Part shown: piece after piece, positions 9,085 through 16,973 of the stretch
Numbering within the stretch: the stretch's first letter is position 1
How the letters are laid out: each line of letters opens with the position of its first letter
NCBI RefSeq assembly: GCF_013761175.1
Contig: NZ_JACDUR010000007.1
Location: forward strand, 704,376 to 768,375
DNA length: 64,000 bases
Origin: Nonomuraea soli
Lineage (GTDB): Bacteria; Actinomycetota; Actinomycetes; Streptosporangiales; Streptosporangiaceae
Direction: 5' to 3'
Translations under genes and position numbers: made by a program
Notes under the pieces: generated by a model
Databases searched by the model: none
What the model was told of the DNA's origin: nothing
What the model saw: the letters and a program-made list of their open reading frames with translations, nothing else

Positions 9085-9123
9085 GCGCCGGTGGAATTCG
9101 CATTCCGCGAATTCCACCGGCGC
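9085..9123 (+). terminator. strong hairpin after ku
   Basis: A perfect 16-bp stem (9085-9100 with 9108-9123, arm GCGCCGGTGGAATTCG) closes a 7-nt loop two bases after the ku stop. No long T-run follows. Confidence 0.75.
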
Positions 9124-9141
9124 ATATGAATAACAGCGTGG

Positions 9142-9172
9142 AGGGCGGGACTCCTCAAAGGAGCCCCGCCCT
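9142..9172 (-). terminator. hairpin downstream of first secreted-protein gene
   Basis: Arms AGGGCGGGACTCCT (9142-9155) and AGGAGCCCCGCCCT (9159-9172) pair with one mismatch around a 3-nt loop. It lies 37 bp beyond the stop of the minus-strand gene at 9209 and faces the ku terminator, so the pair isolates the two genes. Confidence 0.65.
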
Positions 9173-9208
9173 TCGCATTCGGGTCAATATCTGACCCAAA
9201 TCAGCGAA

Positions 9209-9493
9209 TTACCACGAGTGGCGTGAGACCTTGGCGCAGCCACGCACGCGCTTCCAGTGGTAGGTGTCGGTGTCGAAGTTGTAGCGGACGTTGAGCCTGT
9301 TGTACCGCTCGCCCTTGCGGACCTTCAGCTTGCTGCCCTTGTTGATCCAGATGCACGAAGGGCCCATGGTCATAGGCGAGGCGGTGACGCCCTGCGTCGC
9401 GGCGCTGGCGGAAGTAGTGGTCAGAGTCAGGGCCCCACCAGCCATGGCGGCGGACAGGGCGGCCGCCGCGACTGCACGCTTGATGTTGAACAT
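9209..9493 (-). CDS. small secreted cationic protein 1
   Basis: A 94-residue preprotein with a clear Sec signal (MFNIKRAVAAAALSAAMAGG, cleavage near SASA-AT). The ~63-residue mature part is basic with two Cys in SCIWI and RGCAK, the block LKVRKGERYNRLNV, YHWKRV and a C-terminal Trp. It is paralogous to the next two genes: same signal peptide, CIWI/KLKV/xWHxKR/GC order, aromatic end. GGGGAAGCAC before the ATG is shared with the third copy. The function is unknown; cationic and Trp-rich character allows an envelope-binding or antimicrobial role, which is inference. Confidence 0.8.
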   Translation of the reverse strand: MFNIKRAVAAAALSAAMAGGALTLTTTSASAATQGVTASPMTMGPSCIWINKGSKLKVRKGERYNRLNVRYNFDTDTYHWKRVRGCAKVSRHSW

Positions 9494-9855
9494 GATGTGC
9501 TTCCCCTTGACGGTTGGTGCATTTCGGAAAATAGCCGGATTTGCTTGGCTATTGTCCGGGATGACTCTCTCGTCTTGAGTCTTCCTGGTTGGGATGATCT
9601 CCGAGCATTCATGATCATAAACGGCGAATAAGAGGCTTTTGCTTATCGCTGGGCACGTTCATTGCAGTGGTTGGTGGCTGATTTAAGCACCTGTCCGCAT
9701 TTGATATGAAATGTCCAAAATGAGATGCCCGTGGACCCTTAGGATCCACGGGCATCTCCCTGCGAGCGGGCCTCAGCCCTCGACGTCGCGCCACTTGTCG
9801 TGCGAGCCCCATCCAGCCGGGATCGAGGTCGCGGCGGGCCTGCGCGGGAGCGTGT
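9494..9855. other. 362-bp intergenic region in secreted-protein array
   Basis: The region holds the upstream sequence of secreted gene 1 and the hairpin downstream of gene 2. Near 9531-9559 there is a nested inverted repeat, ATAGCC-N10-GGCTAT overlapped by CCGGA/TCCGG, which recalls the ATAACCGGACAAT element before the other two copies. The rest is relatively AT-rich for this genome and I see no convincing ORF. Confidence 0.55.
9722..9758 (-). terminator. hairpin after second secreted-protein gene
   Basis: A perfect 14-bp stem (GAGATGCCCGTGGA, 9722-9735, with 9745-9758) closes a 9-nt loop about 100 bp beyond the stop of the gene at 9856. Confidence 0.65.
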
Positions 9856-10134
9856 TCACCAGCGCCACTTCTTCTTCAGGGAGCAGCCCCAGGTGCGCTT
9901 GATGTGCCAGTCCCCGTTCTTCCAGACGATGGTCACCTTCCTGACCTTGTAGCCCTTGTAGACCTTGAGCTTCTTGCCGATCCAGATGCACTTGTGCCCG
10001 GAGACCACCGGTGACGCGGTGGTGATCCCTGAGACGGTGCCGGCGCTGGCACTCGTGGCCCCGAAGCCCATCAGGCCTCCCGCGAGTGCGGTGGCCAGGG
10101 CTGCGCCGGTGAGCGTCGTTCTGAGCTTGGACAT
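9856..10134 (-). CDS. small secreted cationic protein 2
   Basis: A 92-residue preprotein from the ATG at 10134, chosen because AGGGGG lies 6 nt upstream and the product then begins MSKLRTT like copy 3. The Sec signal ends near TSASA-GT. The ~60-residue mature protein has KCIWIGKKLKVYKGYKVRK, NGDWHIKRTWGC and ends KKKWRW, with two Cys and high Lys/Trp content. It is the middle member of the tandem family and has its own upstream element and hairpin. Confidence 0.8.
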   Translation of the reverse strand: MSKLRTTLTGAALATALAGGLMGFGATSASAGTVSGITTASPVVSGHKCIWIGKKLKVYKGYKVRKVTIVWKNGDWHIKRTWGCSLKKKWRW

Positions 10135-10172
10135 TGCCATCCCCCTGACGGTCGTGCTCATCTCATAAGCAC

Positions 10173-10225
10173 CATAACCGGACAATTCCGGGCATAAGCG
10201 TCTATTTATCCTCAATTTATACAAA
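10173..10225 (-). promoter_or_regulatory. conserved two-block upstream element, gene 2
   Basis: Two blocks read on the plus strand, CATAACCGGACAAT (10173-10186) and AATTTATACAAA (10214-10225), are separated by exactly 27 bp. The same blocks and spacing precede gene 3. They probably include the promoter and a regulator site; I cannot assign -35 and -10 with certainty. Confidence 0.6.
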
Positions 10226-10228
10226 AAG

Positions 10229-10261
10229 GACTCGCGGCCGGGCTTGGCCCGGCCGCGAGTC
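10229..10261 (-). terminator. hairpin after third secreted-protein gene
   Basis: A perfect 14-bp GC-rich stem (GACTCGCGGCCGGG, 10229-10242, with 10248-10261) closes a 5-nt loop between the end of gene 3 and the upstream element of gene 2. Confidence 0.75.
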
Positions 10262-10290
10262 AGGACGACGGAACTACACCGTCGGCTCGG

Positions 10291-10644
10291 TCACCACCAC
10301 GAGCGCCATCCGCACTTGCGGTAGCGCTTGATGTGCCAGTTGCCGTTCCTGACCGAGATGACGACCTTCTTGCTGCCGCAGCCGCGGTGCTTCCAGCCCC
10401 ACCAGCCCCAGCCCCAGCCCCAGCTCGACCGCTTGTTGTAGCAGTGCCGGCGCTTCTTGGCCTTCTTGAACCTCCAGCAGGGCTTGGCGGTCACGGGTGC
10501 CATGGAGCTCTGTCCCGTGCTCACCGTGGTCCTTGGCGAAGCGCTGGTCGCGGCGCTGGCGCTGGTGGCTCCCAGTTCGATGAAGCCACCGGTCAGTGCG
10601 GCGATCAGCGCCGCGGCAGCGAATCTGGTTCGGAATTTGGACAT
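10291..10644 (-). CDS. small secreted cationic protein 3, Gly/Trp-rich
   Basis: A 117-residue preprotein from the ATG at 10644 (GGGGGAAG just upstream). The signal peptide MSKFRTRFAAAALIAALTGG is nearly that of copy 2. The mature part adds a KKAKKRRHCYNKR segment and a WGWGWGWWGWKHRGCG stretch before the family block NGNWHIKRYRKCGW and the end WRSWW. It has four Cys, against two in the siblings. It is extremely basic and Trp-rich. The function is unknown; export is well supported. Confidence 0.8.
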   Translation of the reverse strand: MSKFRTRFAAAALIAALTGGFIELGATSASAATSASPRTTVSTGQSSMAPVTAKPCWRFKKAKKRRHCYNKRSSWGWGWGWWGWKHRGCGSKKVVISVRNGNWHIKRYRKCGWRSWW

Positions 10645-10684
10645 CGTGCTTCCCCCGAATGGTCGGCTGTCCATCGCCCTAGGA

Positions 10685-10737
10685 CATAACCGGACAATCA
10701 CCCCCAAAAACCGCGATTTATCACTAATTTATACAAA
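10685..10737 (-). promoter_or_regulatory. conserved two-block upstream element, gene 3
   Basis: The blocks CATAACCGGACAAT (10685-10698) and AATTTATACAAA (10726-10737) occur with the same 27-bp spacing as before gene 2, while the sequence between is largely different. Confidence 0.6.
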
Positions 10738-10761
10738 GGGGATCCAGCTATCGTGGAGTGC

Positions 10762-11649
10762 GTGGAGCAGCCGATCCCTGTGTGGCCCGGGCGCATGGCC
10801 GGGCCGCTGCACGTACGCGAGACCCCGTCAGGACCGCCCGACCAGGCGGTGTTCGTCCATGGCCTGGCGGGCTCCGCCACCAACTGGACCGACCTCATGG
10901 GCGAGCTTCGCGACATCGTCACCGGGCACGCGGTCGACCTGCCGGGCAACGGTCACTCGCCCGCGCCGTCCGGTGGCGACTACTCGATCACCGGCCACGC
11001 CCGTGCGGTGATCGGCCTGCTGGAGGAGACCGGGCCCGCGCACCTGTTCGGCAACTCGCTGGGCGGCGCGGTCGTGGTCCGGGCCGCGGCCATGCGGCCC
11101 GATCTGGTGCGCTCGCTGACGCTCATCAGCCCGGCGCTGCCCGACCTGATGCCCAGGTACGGCCCGGCCAGGGTCTTCCTGGCCACCACGCCACGCCTGG
11201 GCGAGCTGGCAGCGACGGTCCTGGGCAGGTTGCCCGCCGAGCAGCGGGTCGCCGCCTCGATGGCGATGATCTACGCCGACCCCGGCCTGCTGCACCCCGA
11301 GCGCCTGCGGGAGGCGGTGGCGGAGCTTCGCCGCCGTGACGGCCTGCCGTACTCAGGACAGGCCATGATCGGCTCGGCGCGCGGGATCGTCGCGGAGTAC
11401 TTCCGCGGTTCCCTCTGGCGCGACGCGGCCACGATCACCGCGCCCACCCTGCTCATCTACGGCAGGCGCGACCGGCTGGTGCGCCCGATCATGGCCAGGA
11501 AGGCAGGCCGTACTTTCCGCGACGCCAGGCTGGTGTTGCTCCCCAACTGCGGCCACTGCGCCCAGATGGAGCTTCCGCAGGTCGTGGCGGCGGAGGCGCG
11601 CCGTCTGATCCTTGAGACGCGGTTGGGGAATGCCCCACTGGCCAGCTAG
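10762..11649 (+). CDS. alpha/beta hydrolase (LipV-like)
   Basis: About 295 residues with an alpha/beta-hydrolase fold: FVHGLAGSATNW oxyanion region, DLPGNGHS, nucleophile elbow GNSLGG, LLIYGRRDRLV acid strand and NCGHCAQME with the catalytic His. It is likely an intracellular esterase or lipase. The GTG at 10762 is preferred over 10753 because TATCGT (10749-10754) lies 7 nt before it, a leaderless layout. M. tuberculosis lipV (Rv3203) lies in the same neighbourhood, from memory. Confidence 0.87.
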   Translation: MEQPIPVWPGRMAGPLHVRETPSGPPDQAVFVHGLAGSATNWTDLMGELRDIVTGHAVDLPGNGHSPAPSGGDYSITGHARAVIGLLEETGPAHLFGNSLGGAVVVRAAAMRPDLVRSLTLISPALPDLMPRYGPARVFLATTPRLGELAATVLGRLPAEQRVAASMAMIYADPGLLHPERLREAVAELRRRDGLPYSGQAMIGSARGIVAEYFRGSLWRDAATITAPTLLIYGRRDRLVRPIMARKAGRTFRDARLVLLPNCGHCAQMELPQVVAAEARRLILETRLGNAPLAS

Positions 11650-11690
11650 GTTTCCTTCAGGAAAGAGCCCCTGAACGGGAGTGTAGAACC

Positions 11691-12872
11691 GTGTCCTTGC
11701 CTCCGTTGGTCGAGCCGGCCGCCGAGCTCACCGTTGACGAAGTGCGCCGCTACTCGCGCCACCTGATCATCCCCGACGTGGGCATGCAGGGCCAGAAGCG
11801 GCTCAAGAACGCCAAGGTGCTGTGTGTGGGCGCCGGCGGCCTGGGTTCGCCGGCCCTGATGTACCTCGCCGCGGCGGGTGTCGGCACGCTCGGCATCATC
11901 GACTTCGACGTGGTCGACGAGTCGAACCTCCAGCGCCAGATCATCCACGGCCAGTCCGACGTGGGCCGACTGAAGGCCGAGAGCGCCGCCGCGACGGTCC
12001 GCGAGATCAACCCGCTGATCGAGGTGATCGTCCACAACACGTCTCTGACCACCGAGAACGTGATGGACATCTTCTCGGGCTACGACCTGATCGTCGACGG
12101 CACCGACAACTTCGCCACGCGCTACATGGTCAACGACGCCGCGGTCCTGCTCGGCAAGCCGTACGTCTGGGGTTCGATCTACCGCTTCGACGGCCAGGCC
12201 AGCGTGTTCTGGGCCGAGCACGGGCCGTGCTACCGCTGCCTCTACCCGGAGCCCCCGCCTCCCGGCATGGTCCCGAGCTGCGCCGAGGGCGGCGTGCTGG
12301 GCGTGCTGTGCGCGAGCATCGGCTCCATCCAGGTCAACGAGGCCATCAAGCTGCTCACGGGCATCGGCGACCCGCTGGTCGGGCGCCTGATGATCTACGA
12401 CGCCCTGGAGATGAAGTACCGCGACGTCAGGGTCCGCAAGGACCCCGAGTGCGTGCTGTGCGGCAAGAACCCGACCGTCACCCAGCTCCTCGACGACTAC
12501 GAGGCCTTCTGCGGCACGATCTCCGACGAGGCGGCCCAGGCGGCCAGCGGCTCGACCATCACCGCGGCCGAGCTCAAGGCGATGCAGGACAACGGCGACA
12601 ACATCTTCCTCATCGACGTCCGCGAGCCCAACGAGTACGAGATCGTCTCGATCCCCGGCGCCACGCTGATCCCCAAGGGTGAGTTCCTCAACGGCTCGGC
12701 CCTGGAGAAGCTGCCGCAGGACAAGCGGATCGTGCTCCACTGCAAGTCGGGCGCGCGCTCGGCCGAGGCGCTCGCGATCGTCAAGAACGCCGGCTTCTCC
12801 GACGCCGTCCACGTGGGCGGCGGCGTGCTGAGCTGGGTCAAGACGGTCGACCCGAGCCTGCCGAGTTACTAG
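11691..12872 (+). CDS. moeZ: adenylyltransferase/sulfurtransferase MoeZ
   Basis: A 393-residue fusion of an E1-like ThiF/MoeB domain and a rhodanese domain. The nucleotide site is GAGGLGSPALMYLA (about 46-60), zinc is bound by C180/C183 (CYRC) and C254/C257 (CVLC), and the rhodanese loop HCKSGARSAEA carries the persulfide cysteine C351. In actinobacteria MoeZ adenylates and thiocarboxylates sulfur-carrier proteins for molybdopterin, thiamine and other sulfur pathways. A moaE gene lies 41 kb away in this window. A GTG start follows a 41-bp gap after the hydrolase. Confidence 0.95.
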   Translation: MSLPPLVEPAAELTVDEVRRYSRHLIIPDVGMQGQKRLKNAKVLCVGAGGLGSPALMYLAAAGVGTLGIIDFDVVDESNLQRQIIHGQSDVGRLKAESAAATVREINPLIEVIVHNTSLTTENVMDIFSGYDLIVDGTDNFATRYMVNDAAVLLGKPYVWGSIYRFDGQASVFWAEHGPCYRCLYPEPPPPGMVPSCAEGGVLGVLCASIGSIQVNEAIKLLTGIGDPLVGRLMIYDALEMKYRDVRVRKDPECVLCGKNPTVTQLLDDYEAFCGTISDEAAQAASGSTITAAELKAMQDNGDNIFLIDVREPNEYEIVSIPGATLIPKGEFLNGSALEKLPQDKRIVLHCKSGARSAEALAIVKNAGFSDAVHVGGGVLSWVKTVDPSLPSY

Positions 12873-12879
12873 CCGACCG

Positions 12880-12917
12880 ATAGGGACGAACGGGTGATGG
12901 CACTCGTTCGTCCCTAT
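12880..12917 (+). terminator. terminator after moeZ
   Basis: A perfect 13-bp stem (ATAGGGACGAACG, 12880-12892, with 12905-12917) lies 8 bp after the moeZ stop. Confidence 0.75.
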
Positions 12918-12931
12918 TAGGGTCAGTGGGC

Positions 12932-13651
12932 GTGAGCTCCACCCGTGCCTGGCCGTCGCTGATCGCCGCATCCGCGCTGGCCGTGATCTGCGCCGTCGCG
13001 GCCGTGGTCGCCGCGAACGTCGCCGCGAACGAGCTCACCCGCGGGCCCACCCTGGCGGAGCTGGAGTCCGCCGCCGACACCGAGGTGGCCGAACGCTGGC
13101 GCACCTGGCCCTCCGGGCGGATCTTCCCCGGCACCCTCGTCTACACCGCGGAGCAGGGCGGCGAGGAGAAGGCCAAGAGGGTCGGCATCTCGCCGGCCAC
13201 CGGCTGCACCGCCGCCGTCGACAAGAAGGCGCGCAAGGCGCTCAGCGAGGCCGGCTGCCGTGCCGCGCTCAGGGCCACCTACCTCGACGCCCTCGGCGGC
13301 GTCGTCGTCACCGTGGGGGTGCTCGTGCTGCCCGACGAGCTCAGGGCCGAGCGGGCCGTCTCGTTGTTCTCCCAGGGTGGCGACCCGGTGCCCGGGCTGC
13401 GGGCGCTGGCCTTCAAGAGCACCGTCGCCGACCGTTTCACCGACGCCGGCCGGCAGGCGGGCTCGGTACGGCAGGCCGGGCCGTACGTGGTGATGACCAC
13501 GGCGGGGCAGGTCGACGGCAGGACGGCCAAGTCGATCGGCGGAAGCCGCCCCTCGATCTTCGCCTTCGCCTCCGAACTGGGCGAGCGGGTGCTGTCGGCG
13601 CTGTCCAGGCCGGGCGTGCCCTCCTGCGGAGAACAGGAGTGGCAGTGCTGA
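12932..13651 (+). CDS. membrane-anchored partner of mycosin-like protease, copy 1
   Basis: A 239-residue protein with one N-terminal membrane segment (about residues 10-32, LIAASALAVICAVAAVVAA) and an exported domain. Shared with its paralogue at 14901 are R-W-x-x-W-P-x-G-x-I/V-F-P, R-V/I-G-I-x-P, a two-Cys pattern (C-x~20-GC), LRATY-D, VGV-x-VL and a G-x-x-DGR-x-x-x-SI segment. The GTG at 12932 is chosen because TAGGGT lies 8 nt upstream; 12926 is an alternative. Its 3' end overlaps the protease start by 13 bp. The function is unknown; the fixed pairing suggests a chaperone, inhibitor or co-factor of the protease. Confidence 0.75.
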   Translation: MSSTRAWPSLIAASALAVICAVAAVVAANVAANELTRGPTLAELESAADTEVAERWRTWPSGRIFPGTLVYTAEQGGEEKAKRVGISPATGCTAAVDKKARKALSEAGCRAALRATYLDALGGVVVTVGVLVLPDELRAERAVSLFSQGGDPVPGLRALAFKSTVADRFTDAGRQAGSVRQAGPYVVMTTAGQVDGRTAKSIGGSRPSIFAFASELGERVLSALSRPGVPSCGEQEWQC

Positions 13652-14856
13652 TCCGCTGGCGCAGGGCGGTGCCCGTGGCCCTGGCGCTGGTCCTGGTGCC
13701 CGCGCTGCCGGTGCAGGCCGATGAGGTGCGCGGCAGCCAGCAGAAGGTGATCGACACCCTCGCGCTGCCGCAGGCCTGGCGGGTCACCAAGGGCAAGGGC
13801 GTGACGGTCGCCGTGCTCGACTCCGGCGTCGACCCCGAGCACCGCGACCTGGCCGGATCCGTCATCGTGGGCAAGGACTTCACCGAGGGGGCCAACCCGC
13901 CGGGCGTGGCGCCCAGGCAGCTCCACGGCACCTACATGGCCTCGCTGATCGCCGGCCACGGTCACGGCCCCGGGGGAGGCGAGGGCGTCATCGGTGTGGC
14001 GCCCGAGGCCAGGCTGCTGTCGGTGCGGGTGATCCTGGAGGACGAGGAGGAGGGCTTCGACGCCTTCAACTCCGACGGACGCTTCGAGAACGTGGTGGCC
14101 AACGGCATCCGCTACGCGGTCGACCGTGGCGCCGACGTCATCAACATGTCGATCTCGAAGGAACTGGCGACCAAGGAGGAGCGGGCGGCGGTGCGCTACG
14201 CCATCTCCAAGGGCGTCGTGCTGGTCGCAGCCGCGGGCAACGACGGCGCGGGCAAGAAGGGCGCCAACGGTTTCGCGCCCTACTCCTACCCCGCGGCCTT
14301 CCCCGGGGTGGTCTCCGTGGCCGCGACCGACCAGGGGGCCAGGCGCGCGTCGTTCTCCAACGACAACCCGTCGGTGACGGTCGCCGCCCCCGGCGTCGAC
14401 ATCCTCGGCGCCGGCCCCGGCGACGAGTACTGGGTGGGCCGCGGCACCTCGCAGGCCTCCGCGCTCGTCTCCGGCGTGGCGGCACTGGTCAAGTCCAAGT
14501 ACCCGAAGTTGTCGCCCGCCCTGGTGGCCCAGGCGCTGACCGCCGGAGCCGTACGCGGAACCAAGGGCGGATACGACACCGGCACCGGTTTCGGCGTCGT
14601 CAACGCCTCCCGTTCGCTGGCAGCCGCGCAGCGCCTGGCGAAGCACACGCACGTCGCCAGAACCGCCCAGAATCCGGACCAGGCGCTCGGACCCGGCCCG
14701 GCCGACCCGATCCAGATCGTGCGGCGCGACCGGCGGCACATCGCCCTCTACGGGGCGATTGCCCTGGCAGGAGCACTCGGGGCGGTGCTGTCGGTAGGTG
14801 CGATCGTGTTCGTTGTCAAAAGGGCACGCCGCACTTACTCGTATCACGACGCATGA
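13639..14856 (+). CDS. S8 serine protease, mycosin-like, copy 1
   Basis: A 405-residue subtilisin-family protease with the mycosin layout: signal peptide, catalytic domain with D61 (VLDSGVDPEH), H96 (HGTYMASL) and S271 (GTSQASAL), and one C-terminal membrane helix (about 373-395) followed by KRARR. It should be anchored with the active site outside. Mycosins act with ESX/type VII secretion systems, but no other ESX gene is in this window. The start overlaps the preceding gene, so the pair is translationally coupled. Confidence 0.88.
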   Translation: MAVLIRWRRAVPVALALVLVPALPVQADEVRGSQQKVIDTLALPQAWRVTKGKGVTVAVLDSGVDPEHRDLAGSVIVGKDFTEGANPPGVAPRQLHGTYMASLIAGHGHGPGGGEGVIGVAPEARLLSVRVILEDEEEGFDAFNSDGRFENVVANGIRYAVDRGADVINMSISKELATKEERAAVRYAISKGVVLVAAAGNDGAGKKGANGFAPYSYPAAFPGVVSVAATDQGARRASFSNDNPSVTVAAPGVDILGAGPGDEYWVGRGTSQASALVSGVAALVKSKYPKLSPALVAQALTAGAVRGTKGGYDTGTGFGVVNASRSLAAAQRLAKHTHVARTAQNPDQALGPGPADPIQIVRRDRRHIALYGAIALAGALGAVLSVGAIVFVVKRARRTYSYHDA

Positions 14857-14900
14857 TCCGCCTGCTTGAGGGGACGAAATAGGCAGAACATCCGCGGAGT

Positions 14901-15815
14901 GTGCGAGTGAGTGATCAGCCGAGCAGGGCCCCCAGGAGGCCGATGACCCCGTTGCCCCGCAGCCGACGAAGCGGTGAGTCACCGTTCGGCGCGGCGGCCG
15001 CGCGGCGTTCCCGCGTGCGCTCCTGGCCCGCCGCCACCCGGGCGGGCTCCCTGGCGGCGCAGCGCCGGGCCGAGATGGCCGACCTCCAGCAGGGCGTGCG
15101 CTACCACCGCCTCTTCCGCGGCATGGTCGGCTTCATCGTCGCCCTGTCGGCGATCGTGGTGCTGCTCGGCTCCGCCGGAATGATCGTCGAGACCCGCTCA
15201 CGCCCGCTGACCCCCGCCGAGCAGTACCGCTACCAGCAGGAGGAGATCGCCCAGCGCTGGCAGGCCTGGCCGGCCGCGGGAGTCTTTCCCGAAGAGGTCA
15301 AGTACATGGGCCTGGAGCGGGCCCCGCAGTACGCGCGCCGCATCGGCATCGCCCCGCAGTCGACCTGCGCCCAGGGCCTCGACGTGACCGTCGCCGACGT
15401 GCTCGGGCGCCACGGCTGCGTCGCCCTGCTGCGGGCCACCTACATGGACGAGAGCGCCACCTTCGTCTTCACCGTCGGCGTCGCGGTCCTGCAGAGCGAG
15501 GAGTCGCGCGTCTCGGCCAACGAGGAGCTCTCGGCCGACGACCGGGTGGGCGTGCTGCCGGTGCCGTTCCCCGGCACCGTCGCCGAGCGTTTCGGCGTCG
15601 AGCAGCGCCAGCGCAACGGCTGGGTGGGGGCCGGGCCGTACATCGTCTTCTCCACCGGCGGCTACGCCGACGGCCGCACCCGCGAGTCGATTCCTCCCGA
15701 GGAGATCCTGCACAGCGAGCTGTGGCCGGCCGCGAAGTCGATCGGCAACCAGATCGCCTACTTCCTGGCCGACCCGCCGAGTGTCCCGCCGTGCACCCAG
15801 GGGAACGTGTGCTGA
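14901..15815 (+). CDS. membrane-anchored partner of mycosin-like protease, copy 2
   Basis: A 304-residue paralogue of the protein at 12932 with a longer, Arg-rich cytoplasmic N-terminus (about 70 residues), one membrane helix (GMVGFIVALSAIVVLLG) and the same exported domain: RWQAWPAAGVFPEE, RRIGIAPQ, two Cys, LLRATYMDE, VGVAVL and YADGRTRESI. The first 40 residues may be over-extended, since GTG 14907 and ATG 14943 are possible starts. Its last 7 bp overlap the next protease gene. Confidence 0.75.
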   Translation: MRVSDQPSRAPRRPMTPLPRSRRSGESPFGAAAARRSRVRSWPAATRAGSLAAQRRAEMADLQQGVRYHRLFRGMVGFIVALSAIVVLLGSAGMIVETRSRPLTPAEQYRYQQEEIAQRWQAWPAAGVFPEEVKYMGLERAPQYARRIGIAPQSTCAQGLDVTVADVLGRHGCVALLRATYMDESATFVFTVGVAVLQSEESRVSANEELSADDRVGVLPVPFPGTVAERFGVEQRQRNGWVGAGPYIVFSTGGYADGRTRESIPPEEILHSELWPAAKSIGNQIAYFLADPPSVPPCTQGNVC

Positions 15816-16963
15816 CCCTCGCCAAGGCGCTGACCGCCGCAGCCGTCCTGCTGTACGGCACCGCGAGCGCGCCCCCGGTGCGGGAGCAGCAGGAATGGGT
15901 GATCAACGCGCTCAACCTGGAGCAGGCCTGGGCGACCACGAAGGGCGCGGGCGTCACCGTGGGCGTCATCGACAGCGGCGTCGACCCCGACGTGAAAGAG
16001 CTCAAAGGGCGCGTCACGCTCGCCGGTGACATGACGACGGCGGAGAACCGGCCGGGCACCATCGGCGAGCACGGCACCGCGATGGCCTCCCTGATCGCAG
16101 CCTCGGGAGCCGGCCAGGGCATGATCGGCGCGGCGCCCGAGGCCAAGGTCCTCTCGCTCCCGATCGAGCTGGAGGAGGAGGCGGGACCCAACATGATCCC
16201 GCCGGCCGAGGAGGTGGCGCCCTCGCGCGTCAGCCCCCTGGCCAGGGCGATCCGCTACGCCGCCGACCACGGCGCCCAGGTGATCAACATGTCGATCGGC
16301 TCCTACGGCGCCAACCGCTCGGAGCGCGAGGCCGTCTCCTACGCCCTGCGGCGCGGCGTGGTCCTGGTGGCCGCGGTCGGCAACGACGGCCTGACGGAGT
16401 ACGCCAAGCAGAACCAGACCTCCTACTGGACCTTCCCCGCCGGCTATCCCGGGGTGATCGGCGTCTCGGCCGTCGACAAGACGGGCAAGGGCGCCACCTT
16501 CAGCAGCGACAACCTCTCGGTGCTGGTCGCCGCGCCGGGGGTGGGGCTGCCGATCGCCGAGAGGTCGGGAGGATACTCCGTCGCCGACGGGACCAGCGGG
16601 GCCTCGGCCCTCGTCGCGGGGGTGGCTGCACTGATCAAGTCCGAGTACCCGAGCCTGCGGCCCGAGCAGGTCGCCCAGGCCCTGTCGGCCAGCACCCATG
16701 CCCGCCCGCTGCCGGGGTACGACGACAAGATCGGTTTCGGGGTCGTCGACGCGGCCGCCGCCCTGGCCGCGGCCGAGAAGCTGCAGCCGCAACAGCGTGG
16801 CAAGGCCGTACCCGACAACGCGCACTTCGGGGCCGGTCCGAACGCGCCCCAGCCGTCGCGGCCCGGACCCGACCCGTGGCACATGTGGATCTTCGGCGGG
16901 GGCGCGCTGCTCGCGCTCGTGGCCTTCGGGTGGTCGGTGGCGGTGCTCAACCAACGTCGCTAG
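15809..16963 (+). CDS. S8 serine protease, mycosin-like, copy 2
   Basis: A 384-residue mycosin-like protease starting at the GTG overlapping the preceding stop, with GGGGAA 5' of it. The triad is D55 (VIDSGVDPD), H88 (HGTAMASL) and S263 (DGTSGASAL). A C-terminal helix (MWIFGGGALLALVAFGWSVA) ends in NQRR. It is clearly a tandem duplicate of the protease at 13639, diverged throughout, and shares the coupled-partner arrangement. Confidence 0.88.
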   Translation: MLTLAKALTAAAVLLYGTASAPPVREQQEWVINALNLEQAWATTKGAGVTVGVIDSGVDPDVKELKGRVTLAGDMTTAENRPGTIGEHGTAMASLIAASGAGQGMIGAAPEAKVLSLPIELEEEAGPNMIPPAEEVAPSRVSPLARAIRYAADHGAQVINMSIGSYGANRSEREAVSYALRRGVVLVAAVGNDGLTEYAKQNQTSYWTFPAGYPGVIGVSAVDKTGKGATFSSDNLSVLVAAPGVGLPIAERSGGYSVADGTSGASALVAGVAALIKSEYPSLRPEQVAQALSASTHARPLPGYDDKIGFGVVDAAAALAAAEKLQPQQRGKAVPDNAHFGAGPNAPQPSRPGPDPWHMWIFGGGALLALVAFGWSVAVLNQRR

Positions 16964-16973
16964 CTTGGTCCGC

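Noticed and set aside
9209..10644. Lanthipeptide or bacteriocin cluster
   Set aside because: The small proteins carry ordinary Sec signals, and no modification enzyme, protease or immunity gene is adjacent.
12932..16963. ESX/type VII secretion locus
   Set aside because: Mycosin-like proteases are present, but no WXG100, EccB, EccC, EccD or EccE gene is found in the window.
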